A stretch of 56,651 bases of DNA. It comes from Thioglobus_C sp964448305. GTDB lineage: Bacteria > Pseudomonadota > Gammaproteobacteria > PS1 > Pseudothioglobaceae. The translations under genes were made by a program, and so were the position numbers. Of this stretch, positions 25,589-34,349 are shown in pieces (position 1 is the stretch's first letter; every line of letters starts with the position of its first letter). The notes under the pieces are model-generated. The model was not told the origin of the DNA. It saw only the letters and a list, made by a program, of their open reading frames with translations, and ran no database searches. The stretch is taken from NCBI GenBank assembly GCA_964448305.1, contig CAYUWB010000007.1, positions 1 to 56,651 of the forward strand, written 5' to 3'.

Positions 25589-26542
25589 ATGACCGCTATT
25601 CTACTACCAATTATTGCACTATTATCAGGATTTGCACTTTTAATTTGGAGTGCAGATGAATTCACTGACAATGGCGCAAAAATTGCCAATATTTTTAAAG
25701 TATCGCCACTCATTATTGGTTTGATTATTTTTGGCTTCGGCACCTCTGCACCTGAAATGCTGGTTTCAGGATTGGCCGCCTGGGATGGCAATACTGGCTT
25801 AAGTATTGGTAATGCCATTGGTTCTAATATTTTTAATATCGCCCTGGTACTGGGTGTTAGCGCTATTATTATGCCGATTCAAGTATCGGGCAATATCCTC
25901 AAAAAAGAATGGGTTTTCTTAATGGTTGCTACACTTTGTGCAGGCCTACTATTAAGCGATGGACGCCTTGATTTTGTTGATGGTCTAATTCTGTCATCAC
26001 TTTTAGTATTATTTTTAGCGTACACATTAAAAGAGTCTAAAAATAAATCTCACCATGAGTTTGATGAATTTGAGCAGGTTGTCGAAAAAGATCAAACTGG
26101 AAAAACTTGGGGCATGTTACTCTTTAGCTTAGTAGTGCTGATATCCAGTGCAAAGCTAGTAGTGTATGGTGGTGTTGAAATTGCCAAGTTTTTTGAGGTC
26201 TCTGATTTAATTATTGGCTTAACCGTGGTTGCGCTTGGTACTAGCCTACCTGAGTTGGCAGTTTCTATTAGCAGCGTCCTTAAAAAACAATTTGAGATGG
26301 TAGTTGGCAATGTCATCGGCTCCAATCTTTTCAACACAATTGCCGTATTAGCCATCCCTGGGCTGATCCACCCTTCTACCGTGCCTGAAGAAGTTCTGAG
26401 TAGAGATTATCCAGTGATGTTATCACTGACCGTACTGTTGTTTATAGTCTCATATAAATTTAAAAAAGATCATATTATTAATCGCTTTGAAGGAGTTGTT
26501 TTAGTTAGCGTCTTTGGCTTTTATCTATGGCAGCTATTTTGA
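25589..26542 (+). CDS. yrbG: CaCA-family Na+/Ca2+ exchanger (YrbG-like)
   Basis: From the ATG at 25589 the protein has 317 residues and about ten membrane helices. The two inverted alpha repeats are clear: FGFGTSAPEMLVS and VALGTSLPELAVS, each followed by GNAIGSNIFN or GNVIGSNLFN. These bind Ca2+ and Na+ in the family. tsaE starts 16 bases before its end. Confidence 0.92.
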   Translation: MTAILLPIIALLSGFALLIWSADEFTDNGAKIANIFKVSPLIIGLIIFGFGTSAPEMLVSGLAAWDGNTGLSIGNAIGSNIFNIALVLGVSAIIMPIQVSGNILKKEWVFLMVATLCAGLLLSDGRLDFVDGLILSSLLVLFLAYTLKESKNKSHHEFDEFEQVVEKDQTGKTWGMLLFSLVVLISSAKLVVYGGVEIAKFFEVSDLIIGLTVVALGTSLPELAVSISSVLKKQFEMVVGNVIGSNLFNTIAVLAIPGLIHPSTVPEEVLSRDYPVMLSLTVLLFIVSYKFKKDHIINRFEGVVLVSVFGFYLWQLF

Positions 26543-26997
26543 ATCTCGCTCTAGATGATGAGAACGCAACAAAGCAGTTCTCACAACAATTGGCACAATG
26601 CACAAAAAACACAAATCAGGCCATTGTGATTCATCTCGAAGGGGATTTAGGCGCAGGAAAAACCACGCTTGCTCGGGGCTTTATTCAAAGCTTTGGTTTT
26701 GATCGCGTCAAGAGCCCTACTTACGCTTTAGTGGAAAGTTATGAAAACAACAACATCAGCATCCACCATTTTGACTGCTACCGTCTGAGCGACCCAGAAG
26801 AGCTTGACTATATTGGCATACGCGACTATCTTGGCCCCAATCACATTCAACTGATTGAGTGGCCAACACTGGGAAAAGGCGCTATTGCACCAGCTGATCT
26901 AAGTATCTCACTCAGTGGTGTTGATGAGCAAAGAGACTTATCCATAACCGCCCACACACCCATAGGCGAGCAACTGCTTCAATGCGTCAATTCCTAA
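26527..26997 (+). CDS. tsaE: tRNA t6A biosynthesis ATPase TsaE
   Basis: The 156-residue P-loop protein has GDLGAGKTTLARG, the SPTYALVE segment, HFDCYRLSDPEEL and LIEWP, the full TsaE set. It drives turnover of the TsaBD complex that makes threonylcarbamoyladenosine on ANN-decoding tRNAs. As in E. coli it is followed by an amidase gene, here with a 16-base overlap. Confidence 0.95.
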   Translation: MAAILNLALDDENATKQFSQQLAQCTKNTNQAIVIHLEGDLGAGKTTLARGFIQSFGFDRVKSPTYALVESYENNNISIHHFDCYRLSDPEELDYIGIRDYLGPNHIQLIEWPTLGKGAIAPADLSISLSGVDEQRDLSITAHTPIGEQLLQCVNS

Positions 26998-28109
26998 TCG
27001 TTTGCCTAAGTTGGCTATGCCTAGGTCATACTTACGCCGAAGAAAAAACCACGTTACATGATTTTCGTTTTTGGACATCGCCTGAGCGCACTCGCATTGT
27101 TATCGATGTTGAAAAAGGCGTTAAATACCAAGTTAACACCAAAGACAACAAAATCGATCTAGCCATTAATAATGCAAAGCTATTACGTGAAACTTACGAC
27201 AAATTGTTTTACCAAGATCAGCGTATTGTCAAAACACGCTTAAAACGCAAAAAAGATAAACTACATTTTTTAATAACAACCTCAAAGCCTTATCGCGTTA
27301 AAAGCTACACCCTAAACCCTAATCAAAAATACAAACACCATCGCTTGGTGCTTGATTTATATGGCCAACAAGCCAGCACTGTTTCAACTAAAAAACCGAA
27401 AAAATCAGTTAAAAAATTAGCCAACAAAACCACGCAAAAAATCATCTTGATTGACGCAGGGCACGGCGGAGAAGATCCAGGCGCTATTGGCCATAAACGC
27501 ACTAAAGAAAAACACATTACATTATCAATTGCTAAAAAATTAGCCAAAAAAATCAACCAAACCAAAGGCATGAAAGCCATTCTTACACGCAAAGGTGACT
27601 ACTACGTTGGACTAACCAAACGCATTAGAATTGCCCAAGCAAACAATGCTTCGCTGTTTATCTCTATTCACGCAGACTCTGTAAAACGCAAAAGTGCAAA
27701 AGGTGCATCAGTCTACACTTTATCAGAACGTGGCGGATCCACCCAATTTGCCAAACGCTTAGAACGCTCACAAAATACCGTTGATCAATTTGGTGGTATT
27801 GAAACGCTCGTAGAAGGCGACCAATATCTCAATAAAATTTTATGGGATTTTTCTAGAAAAGACCGAAATACCCAAAGTCAAAAACTTGGGAGTAAGATCC
27901 TACAACAAATGAGCAAGATTGGCTATTTGCATAAGAAAACCCCACAAAAAGCTGGCTTTGTTGTGCTCAAAACCCCTGCCATTCCTTCAGTATTAGTAGA
28001 AACCGCTTTCATCTCTAATCCCCAAGAAGAAAAGCGTTTAAACAACACCAAAGAACAAGACAAAATCACCAATGCTATCTATCAAGGCATCCTAAACTAC
28101 TATAAATAG
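26982..28109 (+). CDS. amiB: N-acetylmuramoyl-L-alanine amidase
   Basis: The 375-residue protein has a signal peptide (1-19), an AMIN domain (about 25-110, binds the division septum peptidoglycan) and a zinc Amidase_3 domain (about 148-375) with LIDAGHGGEDPGAIG, ISIHADS and VETAFISNPQEE. It splits septal murein at division. The linker is lysine-rich (KKPKKSVKKLANKTTQK). The tsaE-amiB order is conserved in gammaproteobacteria. Confidence 0.93.
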   Translation: MRQFLIVCLSWLCLGHTYAEEKTTLHDFRFWTSPERTRIVIDVEKGVKYQVNTKDNKIDLAINNAKLLRETYDKLFYQDQRIVKTRLKRKKDKLHFLITTSKPYRVKSYTLNPNQKYKHHRLVLDLYGQQASTVSTKKPKKSVKKLANKTTQKIILIDAGHGGEDPGAIGHKRTKEKHITLSIAKKLAKKINQTKGMKAILTRKGDYYVGLTKRIRIAQANNASLFISIHADSVKRKSAKGASVYTLSERGGSTQFAKRLERSQNTVDQFGGIETLVEGDQYLNKILWDFSRKDRNTQSQKLGSKILQQMSKIGYLHKKTPQKAGFVVLKTPAIPSVLVETAFISNPQEEKRLNNTKEQDKITNAIYQGILNYYK

Positions 28110-28159
28110 CCCATTTACAAAATTTGTGAAATTTTTCACAATTGACATACTCGATTAAT

Positions 28160-28192
28160 AAAAACCCTGAAAAAGGCTATTTTTTAGGGTTT
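28160..28192 (-). terminator. Probable terminator at the dsr locus end
   Basis: ACCCTGAAAAA and TTTTTTAGGGT form a long stem around GGCTA. Read on the minus strand it ends in a TTTTT run, placing it 75 bases after dsrR. A second AT-rich hairpin, TTGTGAAA-TT-TTTCACAA (28124-28141), lies next to it after amiB. Confidence 0.55.
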
Positions 28193-28266
28193 AAAGGCTA
28201 TTTTTGATCGTTATTTGTTAAGGTTTTTGGGTTTTTAGCAGTTGTTTTAAAAATTTGCTAAATTTT

Positions 28267-28599
28267 CTAAGACTTGCTTGGCGCTTGCTCTTCTTCAGGT
28301 GGCTCGTAATTGGGATCATTCGGATTCATAAAGATAAAGCCGTAACCATTTTCAGTATCGATTTCGTCAAAATCAACCACCATACCCTCTAACAACTCTT
28401 TTTGAGAATAAGCCAACACATACTCAATACCGTTAGACTCTAAATGGATATCACCATCTGAGCGTTCATCAAAGCCCATTAAGTATTGAAATCCTTCGTC
28501 TGTTTGATCAACTGCAAAGCGAATTAACATGCCTTGAGCATCTGGGTTTTGCGTAGAAAGTCCAATTTCTTCAGCTGCATTTTTTGTGATTGTAATCAT
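28267..28599 (-). CDS. dsrR: DsrR, cysteine-free A-type (IscA-like) protein
   Basis: The 110-residue protein has the IscA/ErpA fold pattern (ITITKNAAEEIG...GMLIRFAVDQTDEGFQYLMGFDE...VDFDEIDTENGYGFIFMNPN) but contains no cysteine, so it cannot hold an iron-sulfur cluster in the usual way. That is exactly the known feature of DsrR in Allochromatium vinosum, where it is needed for normal Dsr protein levels. Its start overlaps the dsrN stop. It is the last gene of the dsr locus. Confidence 0.92.
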   Translation of the reverse strand: MITITKNAAEEIGLSTQNPDAQGMLIRFAVDQTDEGFQYLMGFDERSDGDIHLESNGIEYVLAYSQKELLEGMVVDFDEIDTENGYGFIFMNPNDPNYEPPEEEQAPSKS

Positions 28600-29951
28600 T
28601 TTTGTTTGTCCTTAATAAAATTAACAAATTGCTCAACCCAATGATTGCCGCCCACACTTCTTAAATGCGCATAAGTTGCCAATAGGTTATTAGTTAAAAC
28701 ACCATCATGATGATTATCCACACCCACACCTCTTAAAACCTTGTAGGCAAAACGGGTTTTAGAGTCTATATTTTCTAATTTAGAATAATGAAACTCATGC
28801 GCAGAAATTTGCTTGGCAACGCCGTTCCAAGGGTGGTTGTCTGTTGGTGCTAGTTGCACATAACCTCGGCCAATCGGCTTGGGTGTCATTAAAGTGTCGG
28901 CCTTAATCACGCCAACCATCTTATGTGACTTTCCTTGATGGGTGATCTGTCGACTCAAATACATCAAACCACCGCACTCAGCATAAGTAGGCAAGCCTGC
29001 CTCAACTTTGGTTTTAATATCGGCTAACAAAGATTGATTTGCCGATAACGCATCAAGCTGCATTTCCGGAAAACCGCCACCAATAAACAAGGCATCCGAC
29101 TTAGGTAATTGTGCCTCTTTCATGGTATCAAAATAAACCAACTCAACCCCTAAAGATTCGAACGCATTAAGATCATCTTGATAGTAAAAACCAAAGGCAC
29201 TGTCTTTAGCGACTGCTACTGTGAGTGTTTTTGTGGTGTTACTAACGATAGATAATGAAAATTCAATCGTTGTTTTATTTGATGTTAATAATGCTGATAA
29301 ATCAACTTGATCAGTGATGTGCTTAGCTGCACGATTAATAAAGCTTCGTGACTCAGGTGTTTCGTTGGCCGGTACCAAGCCTAAATGACGCTCATCAATT
29401 ATCAACTCTTTAGAGCGACGAATAGCGCCCACCACCGGAATGTCAGTGTAATGTTCAATGGCTTGCACCAATTTTGATTCGTGGCGCTCACCCGCCACTT
29501 TATTTAAAATTACACCGTTAATCTTAACCTCTTGATCAAAGGCTTGATAGCCACTAACGAGCGGTGCAACACCACGCGTGATGCCATTGGTATCAATCAC
29601 CAAAATAACGCCTGTGTCTAATAGTTTTGCCATATCGGCATTTGCATCGCCACCAGCCACACTCATGCCGTCATACAGGCCTTTATTGCCTTCAATGATG
29701 GCAATATCACTATTGCTTGCATATTGTTGATACAAGCGAGTAATTTCATCCTCAGACATGTTGTAAAAATCAAGATTGTAGCAAGGATTGCCACTGGCTT
29801 GTGACAACCAAATCGGATCAATATAATCTGGACCTTTTTTAAAGGATTGAACGTTTAATGATTGCGCTTTAAATGCAGCGCATAATCCCAGACTAACAAC
29901 CGTTTTGCCTGAGGATTTGTGTGCAGCGGAAAGGTAGATAGATGAGGACAT
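28596..29951 (-). CDS. dsrN: DsrN, siroheme amide synthase (cobyrinate a,c-diamide synthase family)
   Basis: The 451-residue protein has an N-terminal P-loop/MobD-like domain (AAHKSSGKTVVSLG, KGPDYIDPIW) and a C-terminal class I glutamine amidotransferase domain with the nucleophile in YAECGGLMYLS. In sulfur oxidisers DsrN amidates siroheme for DsrAB. Location between dsrP and dsrR makes DsrN more likely than a cobalamin enzyme. Confidence 0.93.
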   Translation of the reverse strand: MSSSIYLSAAHKSSGKTVVSLGLCAAFKAQSLNVQSFKKGPDYIDPIWLSQASGNPCYNLDFYNMSEDEITRLYQQYASNSDIAIIEGNKGLYDGMSVAGGDANADMAKLLDTGVILVIDTNGITRGVAPLVSGYQAFDQEVKINGVILNKVAGERHESKLVQAIEHYTDIPVVGAIRRSKELIIDERHLGLVPANETPESRSFINRAAKHITDQVDLSALLTSNKTTIEFSLSIVSNTTKTLTVAVAKDSAFGFYYQDDLNAFESLGVELVYFDTMKEAQLPKSDALFIGGGFPEMQLDALSANQSLLADIKTKVEAGLPTYAECGGLMYLSRQITHQGKSHKMVGVIKADTLMTPKPIGRGYVQLAPTDNHPWNGVAKQISAHEFHYSKLENIDSKTRFAYKVLRGVGVDNHHDGVLTNNLLATYAHLRSVGGNHWVEQFVNFIKDKQK

Positions 29952-29972
29952 GCCCCATTATAGTATGTTTAA

Positions 29973-31172
29973 CTAAGCTTTGTGGTGAGGGTCAGCCACT
30001 TCATCTGCCAAACTCTCTGGCAAGAACGGTAAAAACTTCACCAAGAAAGTCACTGCAATCAACGCCACAGCAATACCACCAACACCCAGCATTGTTTCAG
30101 CTAACGAAGGTGTATAAGCAGCAATACCGCCATAACCTTCTAAGATCTCTTTACCGGGGAACATCTCCATTGGGTAAGCCTGACCACCAACAATAATAAT
30201 GTAGAGCTGAATAACGCCACCAATCAAAACCAAAACTGAAGCAAGCCCCAAGGTCGAACGATTGCTCCTAAGTGCTGGATGATAAATAAGCGCCATTGGA
30301 ACCAAACTACCTAAAATAATTTGACCATACCAAAACAGATCTGTGTATACATAATCACCGAATAAAATGAAATTTTCTATACCGGCATTCTCAGCTAGGT
30401 ACAGGTTACCTAAATGCTTAACAGCAACAAAGTACATAACGGCTGCGACAAACACACCTAAAAGGTTACCCAATCGCTTAACTACCGCGTCGCCTAATGG
30501 GCGCTCACTCCATTTATAACTAGCCATCAAAATCAAAATAAAGAAGGCCAATCCAAAAGCAAATGACATAATAATAAACATTGGCGCCATAATCACTGCA
30601 TCATATGCTTGACGTGCTACTAAGAAACCAAAAATAGAGCCAGTACCGGTGGTTAAGATTAAACGCCATGTAAATGCCGATAAACCAGCCTTAGAGCTAA
30701 ACTTATTCATGCGACGCTCAAACATCATCCACAAATAAATTGCAACAATAACAAAGAAGCCGTTATATAAAATAATATTCCAAGCAAAAATTGATTTGAA
30801 ATTATACTCAGTCATAGCCACAATCAAACGATCTGGACGGCCTAGATCTAACACTAAAATCATTAAACCACCTGCCAACAATGCGAGTGACACCAGTCCT
30901 GAAAGACGCGACAAAGGCTTGTATAGCTTCTTATTAAAAACTGAAGAAATAGAAGCTACATTAAGTGCACCAGAAGCTGCAACAATTAAAAACAATGCAA
31001 ATACATGTGGCACACCCCAAACAATACGGTTACTCATGCCAGTAACCCAGTGACCATTATGCTCCATATGCCAGACAGAAGCCAGTGCAGCCAAAATAAG
31101 TACGCCTAAGCCTGCAACCAATGCATAAAAACCTAAACTTCTTCCTTCAATTTGTTCGTAACGAATGTTCAT
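29973..31172 (-). CDS. dsrP: DsrP, NrfD-family quinone-reactive membrane subunit
   Basis: The 399-residue protein has about ten membrane helices in the NrfD/PsrC pattern, beginning MNIRYEQIEGRSLGFYALVAGLG. It is the membrane part of the DsrJOP module of the DsrMKJOP complex and exchanges electrons with the quinone pool. It begins 24 bases after dsrO and ends 21 bases before dsrN. Confidence 0.95.
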   Translation of the reverse strand: MNIRYEQIEGRSLGFYALVAGLGVLILAALASVWHMEHNGHWVTGMSNRIVWGVPHVFALFLIVAASGALNVASISSVFNKKLYKPLSRLSGLVSLALLAGGLMILVLDLGRPDRLIVAMTEYNFKSIFAWNIILYNGFFVIVAIYLWMMFERRMNKFSSKAGLSAFTWRLILTTGTGSIFGFLVARQAYDAVIMAPMFIIMSFAFGLAFFILILMASYKWSERPLGDAVVKRLGNLLGVFVAAVMYFVAVKHLGNLYLAENAGIENFILFGDYVYTDLFWYGQIILGSLVPMALIYHPALRSNRSTLGLASVLVLIGGVIQLYIIIVGGQAYPMEMFPGKEILEGYGGIAAYTPSLAETMLGVGGIAVALIAVTFLVKFLPFLPESLADEVADPHHKA

Positions 31173-31196
31173 ATAATTCCTAAATTAAACTTAAGG

Positions 31197-31931
31197 CTAA
31201 ATACCGCTATAACGCACACCAGTGTTTAGATCTAAATCTGCTCTAATTTGTGCACTCTGCACTTTTTTAAGTGTTTGATTTATATTACTCTTTGGGTCAT
31301 ACAAGTCACCAAAGATAACCGCATCACTATTGACACTAGCAACACAAGCTGGTGTTTCGCCTTTATCAACTTTATGTACACACAAAGTACAAGACTCTAC
31401 TGTCCCTTTACCGCGAGGCATGTCTTCTTTTTGATTAGTCAAGTCTTCATGTACAAACGAACGTGCTTCATATGGGCATGCCATCATGCAGTAACGACAA
31501 CCAATACAAAGATGTCTATCCACTAAAACAATACCATCCTCACGTTTCATTGAAGCGTTAGTTGGACACACATCAACACATGGTGGCTCTTCACAGTGTT
31601 GGCACATTAGCGGTAAACTTGTTACCTTTCCTGTGGCTTTGTCTTTAACTTTTAACTTTCTAATCCAATTAGACTTTTGGTCGCCAGTAGAACGAGCCTC
31701 ACTACCCCAACCATGCTCATTTTTACAAGCATTTACCATGCCATCAATATTAGCTTCAGTTAGCTTATTGGTGTCAATTAACATGCCCCAACGCTTTTCA
31801 TTGGTGACTGGGTTTTCATTTGCTTTTGCTGCAAATGTAGTCAAGGTAATGCCACTAGCAATCGTTGCCACACTGGCAGTTGTTGCAGTTGTAGTCTTAA
31901 TAAAGTCACGACGATTTAATGTATTACTCAT
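31197..31931 (-). CDS. dsrO: DsrO, periplasmic iron-sulfur protein (Tat-exported)
   Basis: The 244-residue protein has a twin-arginine signal (NRRDFIK, residues 6-12, then a hydrophobic stretch). Cysteine clusters follow, CQHCEEPPCVDVCPTNA and CIGCRYCMMACPYEA, and CTLCVHK, typical for four-cluster ferredoxin subunits of the DmsB/HybA type. It links the cytochrome DsrJ and membrane DsrP. The start overlaps the dsrJ stop by one base (TAATG). Confidence 0.95.
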   Translation of the reverse strand: MSNTLNRRDFIKTTTATTASVATIASGITLTTFAAKANENPVTNEKRWGMLIDTNKLTEANIDGMVNACKNEHGWGSEARSTGDQKSNWIRKLKVKDKATGKVTSLPLMCQHCEEPPCVDVCPTNASMKREDGIVLVDRHLCIGCRYCMMACPYEARSFVHEDLTNQKEDMPRGKGTVESCTLCVHKVDKGETPACVASVNSDAVIFGDLYDPKSNINQTLKKVQSAQIRADLDLNTGVRYSGI

Positions 31932-32335
31932 TACTTAACCCCTTTGTAACTTGCACCTGGTGTTGTGCGGTGACAACTAAAACAGTCAACACTTACACTT
32001 GTCTTTTGGTGGCAATCAGAACAAAATTGATCTTTATCATTAACTGAATGATACTGATTTGTTTTTTCATCTTTGTTAGCATGACAATTCACACAGCCTT
32101 TCAGTGAATCTTTATTTGTACGAACACCTTGTCTTAAAGTTTTATCACGTTTGTGATTTAACAGCTCAGGGTGCATCTTTCGTATAACAGAAATACCTTC
32201 AGTATGGAAAATCTTGCCTTCTGCCTTAATAGCTCTTGCTTCATCTCCGAGACTTGAATCATGAAGATCTATATCAGCATGAGCAAACGTAATAGAAGCA
32301 AATAAACTTAATGTAATAACCAGTAAACGGTACAT
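31931..32335 (-). CDS. dsrJ: DsrJ, periplasmic triheme cytochrome c
   Basis: The 134-residue protein has a Sec signal (1-20, FAHA) and three heme c sites: CVNCH (81-85), CSDCH (105-109) and CFSCH (118-122). DsrJ carries hemes with different ligation in Allochromatium and may take part in periplasmic sulfur chemistry or electron flow. It is coupled to dsrO. Confidence 0.95.
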   Translation of the reverse strand: MYRLLVITLSLFASITFAHADIDLHDSSLGDEARAIKAEGKIFHTEGISVIRKMHPELLNHKRDKTLRQGVRTNKDSLKGCVNCHANKDEKTNQYHSVNDKDQFCSDCHQKTSVSVDCFSCHRTTPGASYKGVK

Positions 32336-32360
32336 ACCTATCCTCTGTATTAAATATAAA

Positions 32361-34331
32361 TTAATCGCTACCTAAACCCATCTGGATGTAACCTGTTGGA
32401 CATACGTCAGCACAGATATGACAACCAACACATTTGTCGTAATCAGTATCAACATAACGACCTAGCGTTGATTCGTCTTTCTTAACCTTAAATACCGCAT
32501 CTTGAGGACAATACATAACACAGTTATCACACTCAAAACACAAGCCACAAGACATACAACGACCTGCTTCTTTTTGTGCCTCTTCTTCTGTGTAGCCAAT
32601 TAAACGCTCATCAAAGTTACCCAAGACGTTATCCACGTTAACCAGCTTATGGTTACGTGCATTACGCTCTTCCTCATCGAAGTGACCTAAGAATAACTCA
32701 GTATGCGGAATGATTGAAGCAAATGAACGGTCTTCATAGTTATGAACAGCATAATTAGCTGTATCAGTACCTTCACCTGGTGTACCTTTTAAATCAAATT
32801 CTTCAGATGGAGCAAGATCCCACTCATTAAGCTTCTCCATCAGGTCAAAGTAATGTACATCAACCTTAGGGCGAGCTGTTTGATCTTTGCCAGCAAGGTA
32901 ATCACCAATACTTTCAGCAACAATACCGGCTTGGCCAATAGCAGTCGTTAACAAGTGTGGACGAACAACATCACCGCAAACAAAGAAGCCTGGCTTGTTA
33001 GGTACTTGGTAGTTTCTGTCAGCATCAATAAAGCCATGTTCATTAAAGAATGAATCGTCCATGCCTTCGTTGTCAACGTGTTGACCAATAGCTGGAACGA
33101 TTAATTCACACTCAACATCAAACTCAGAGCCTTCAATTGGTGTAGAGCCATCATCTTCTAGACGTACGAAACGTAGTGCAGTTGCACGGCCATCTTCGTC
33201 CTTGATTACTTCAACTGGGCTTAATTGACCTTCAATTTCAACACCTTCGCGATTTGCATCATCGATTTCTTCTTGTGCTGCTGGCATGTTCTCAATCGTA
33301 GAACGAGTTGTTAACAATACATCTGCGCCTAAACGTTTAGAAGTATCAACCACATCATGTGCAGTATCGTTAAAGATAATGTTTTCTGGTCTGTCTTTTG
33401 CAGGAACATTAGTAATATTACCCAAACGACGAGCAACTGACACAACGTCAATAGAAGTATCACCACCACCAATACAAATTACTTTACCCGTAATATGCTG
33501 TAAACGACCTTGGTTGTATGCCTCAAGGAAAGCCACACCAGAGACACAGTTAGTTGCATCACCACCAGGAATTGGCAGTGAACGACCACTCATTGCGCCG
33601 ATTGCAAATAACACAGCATCGTACTCTTTCTCTAATTCCTCAATAGTAACATCAACACCCACTTTGGTGTTCATTTTTGTCTCAACGCCTGTCTCTAAAA
33701 TGCGATCAATCTCGTACTGCAATACATCACGCGGTACACGGTAATCAGGAATACCATACATCATCATGCCGCCTAATTGCTCGTATTTTTCAAATACAGT
33801 AACTGCATGACCTTGCTTACGTAATTGCAATGCAGCAGCTAAACCACCACAACCGCCACCGATGATAGCTACTTTCTTACCAGTAGATTCAGCGTTAACA
33901 TCAAATTTAAAACCTTGTTCTTTTGCATTGTCACCAATGAATTGTTCAACCGCATTAATGCCGATTGTATCTTCAACTTCGTTACGGTTACAACCATCTT
34001 CACATGGGGCTGGACATACACGACCCATAATAGATGGAAAGGGATTTGCATCAGTTGAACGCTTAAATGCGTATTCTTGCCATGTCATCTCACCTGGTGG
34101 TTTTTCCATGCCACGAACAATATCTAACCAGCCACGAATATTGTGGCCTGAAGGACATGAACCTTGACAAGGAGGTGTTTGACTTACATAAGTTGGACAT
34201 TTATAAGATGTGTCATTTTGAAAAATCTTTTGGTTCCATGGCACTGTTCCTACGTCATCACCTTCGTCTTTAAACATTCTGAAAGTATGGTTATCGCCCT
34301 TGTAATTTTGTCCGTATGGATTTTTTTGCAT
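32361..34331 (-). CDS. dsrL: DsrL, NAD(P)-linked iron-sulfur flavoprotein
   Basis: The 656-residue protein resembles glutamate synthase small subunits: an N-terminal FeS region (CPTYVSQTPPCQGSCPSGH, VCPAPCEDGC), an FAD site VAIIGGGCGGLAAALQL, an NAD(P) site VICIGGGDTSIDV and a GxxAxGDxV-like FVCGDVV. A C-terminal ferredoxin domain (CMSCGLCFECDNCVMYCPQDA and CVGCHICADVCPTGY) is the DsrL-specific addition. It accepts electrons from DsrAB and reduces NAD(P)+. Its presence is a mark of the oxidative pathway. Confidence 0.95.
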   Translation of the reverse strand: MQKNPYGQNYKGDNHTFRMFKDEGDDVGTVPWNQKIFQNDTSYKCPTYVSQTPPCQGSCPSGHNIRGWLDIVRGMEKPPGEMTWQEYAFKRSTDANPFPSIMGRVCPAPCEDGCNRNEVEDTIGINAVEQFIGDNAKEQGFKFDVNAESTGKKVAIIGGGCGGLAAALQLRKQGHAVTVFEKYEQLGGMMMYGIPDYRVPRDVLQYEIDRILETGVETKMNTKVGVDVTIEELEKEYDAVLFAIGAMSGRSLPIPGGDATNCVSGVAFLEAYNQGRLQHITGKVICIGGGDTSIDVVSVARRLGNITNVPAKDRPENIIFNDTAHDVVDTSKRLGADVLLTTRSTIENMPAAQEEIDDANREGVEIEGQLSPVEVIKDEDGRATALRFVRLEDDGSTPIEGSEFDVECELIVPAIGQHVDNEGMDDSFFNEHGFIDADRNYQVPNKPGFFVCGDVVRPHLLTTAIGQAGIVAESIGDYLAGKDQTARPKVDVHYFDLMEKLNEWDLAPSEEFDLKGTPGEGTDTANYAVHNYEDRSFASIIPHTELFLGHFDEEERNARNHKLVNVDNVLGNFDERLIGYTEEEAQKEAGRCMSCGLCFECDNCVMYCPQDAVFKVKKDESTLGRYVDTDYDKCVGCHICADVCPTGYIQMGLGSD

Positions 34332-34349
34332 ATCAATTCTCCTTAACTA

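Noticed and set aside
28596..29951. Cobalamin biosynthesis cobyrinate diamide synthase (cbiA)
   Set aside because: The family is the same, but its place between dsrP and dsrR and the lack of other cob genes in the window support DsrN.
33286..33744. Open frame of 152 codons opposite dsrL
   Set aside because: It lies wholly inside the conserved dsrL gene on the other strand and its translation is low-complexity Ser/Thr-rich, typical of a shadow frame.
32361..34331. DsrL annotated as a glutamate synthase small subunit
   Set aside because: The C-terminal ferredoxin domain and position between dsrK and dsrJ distinguish it from GltD, which is separately present at 40885-42324.
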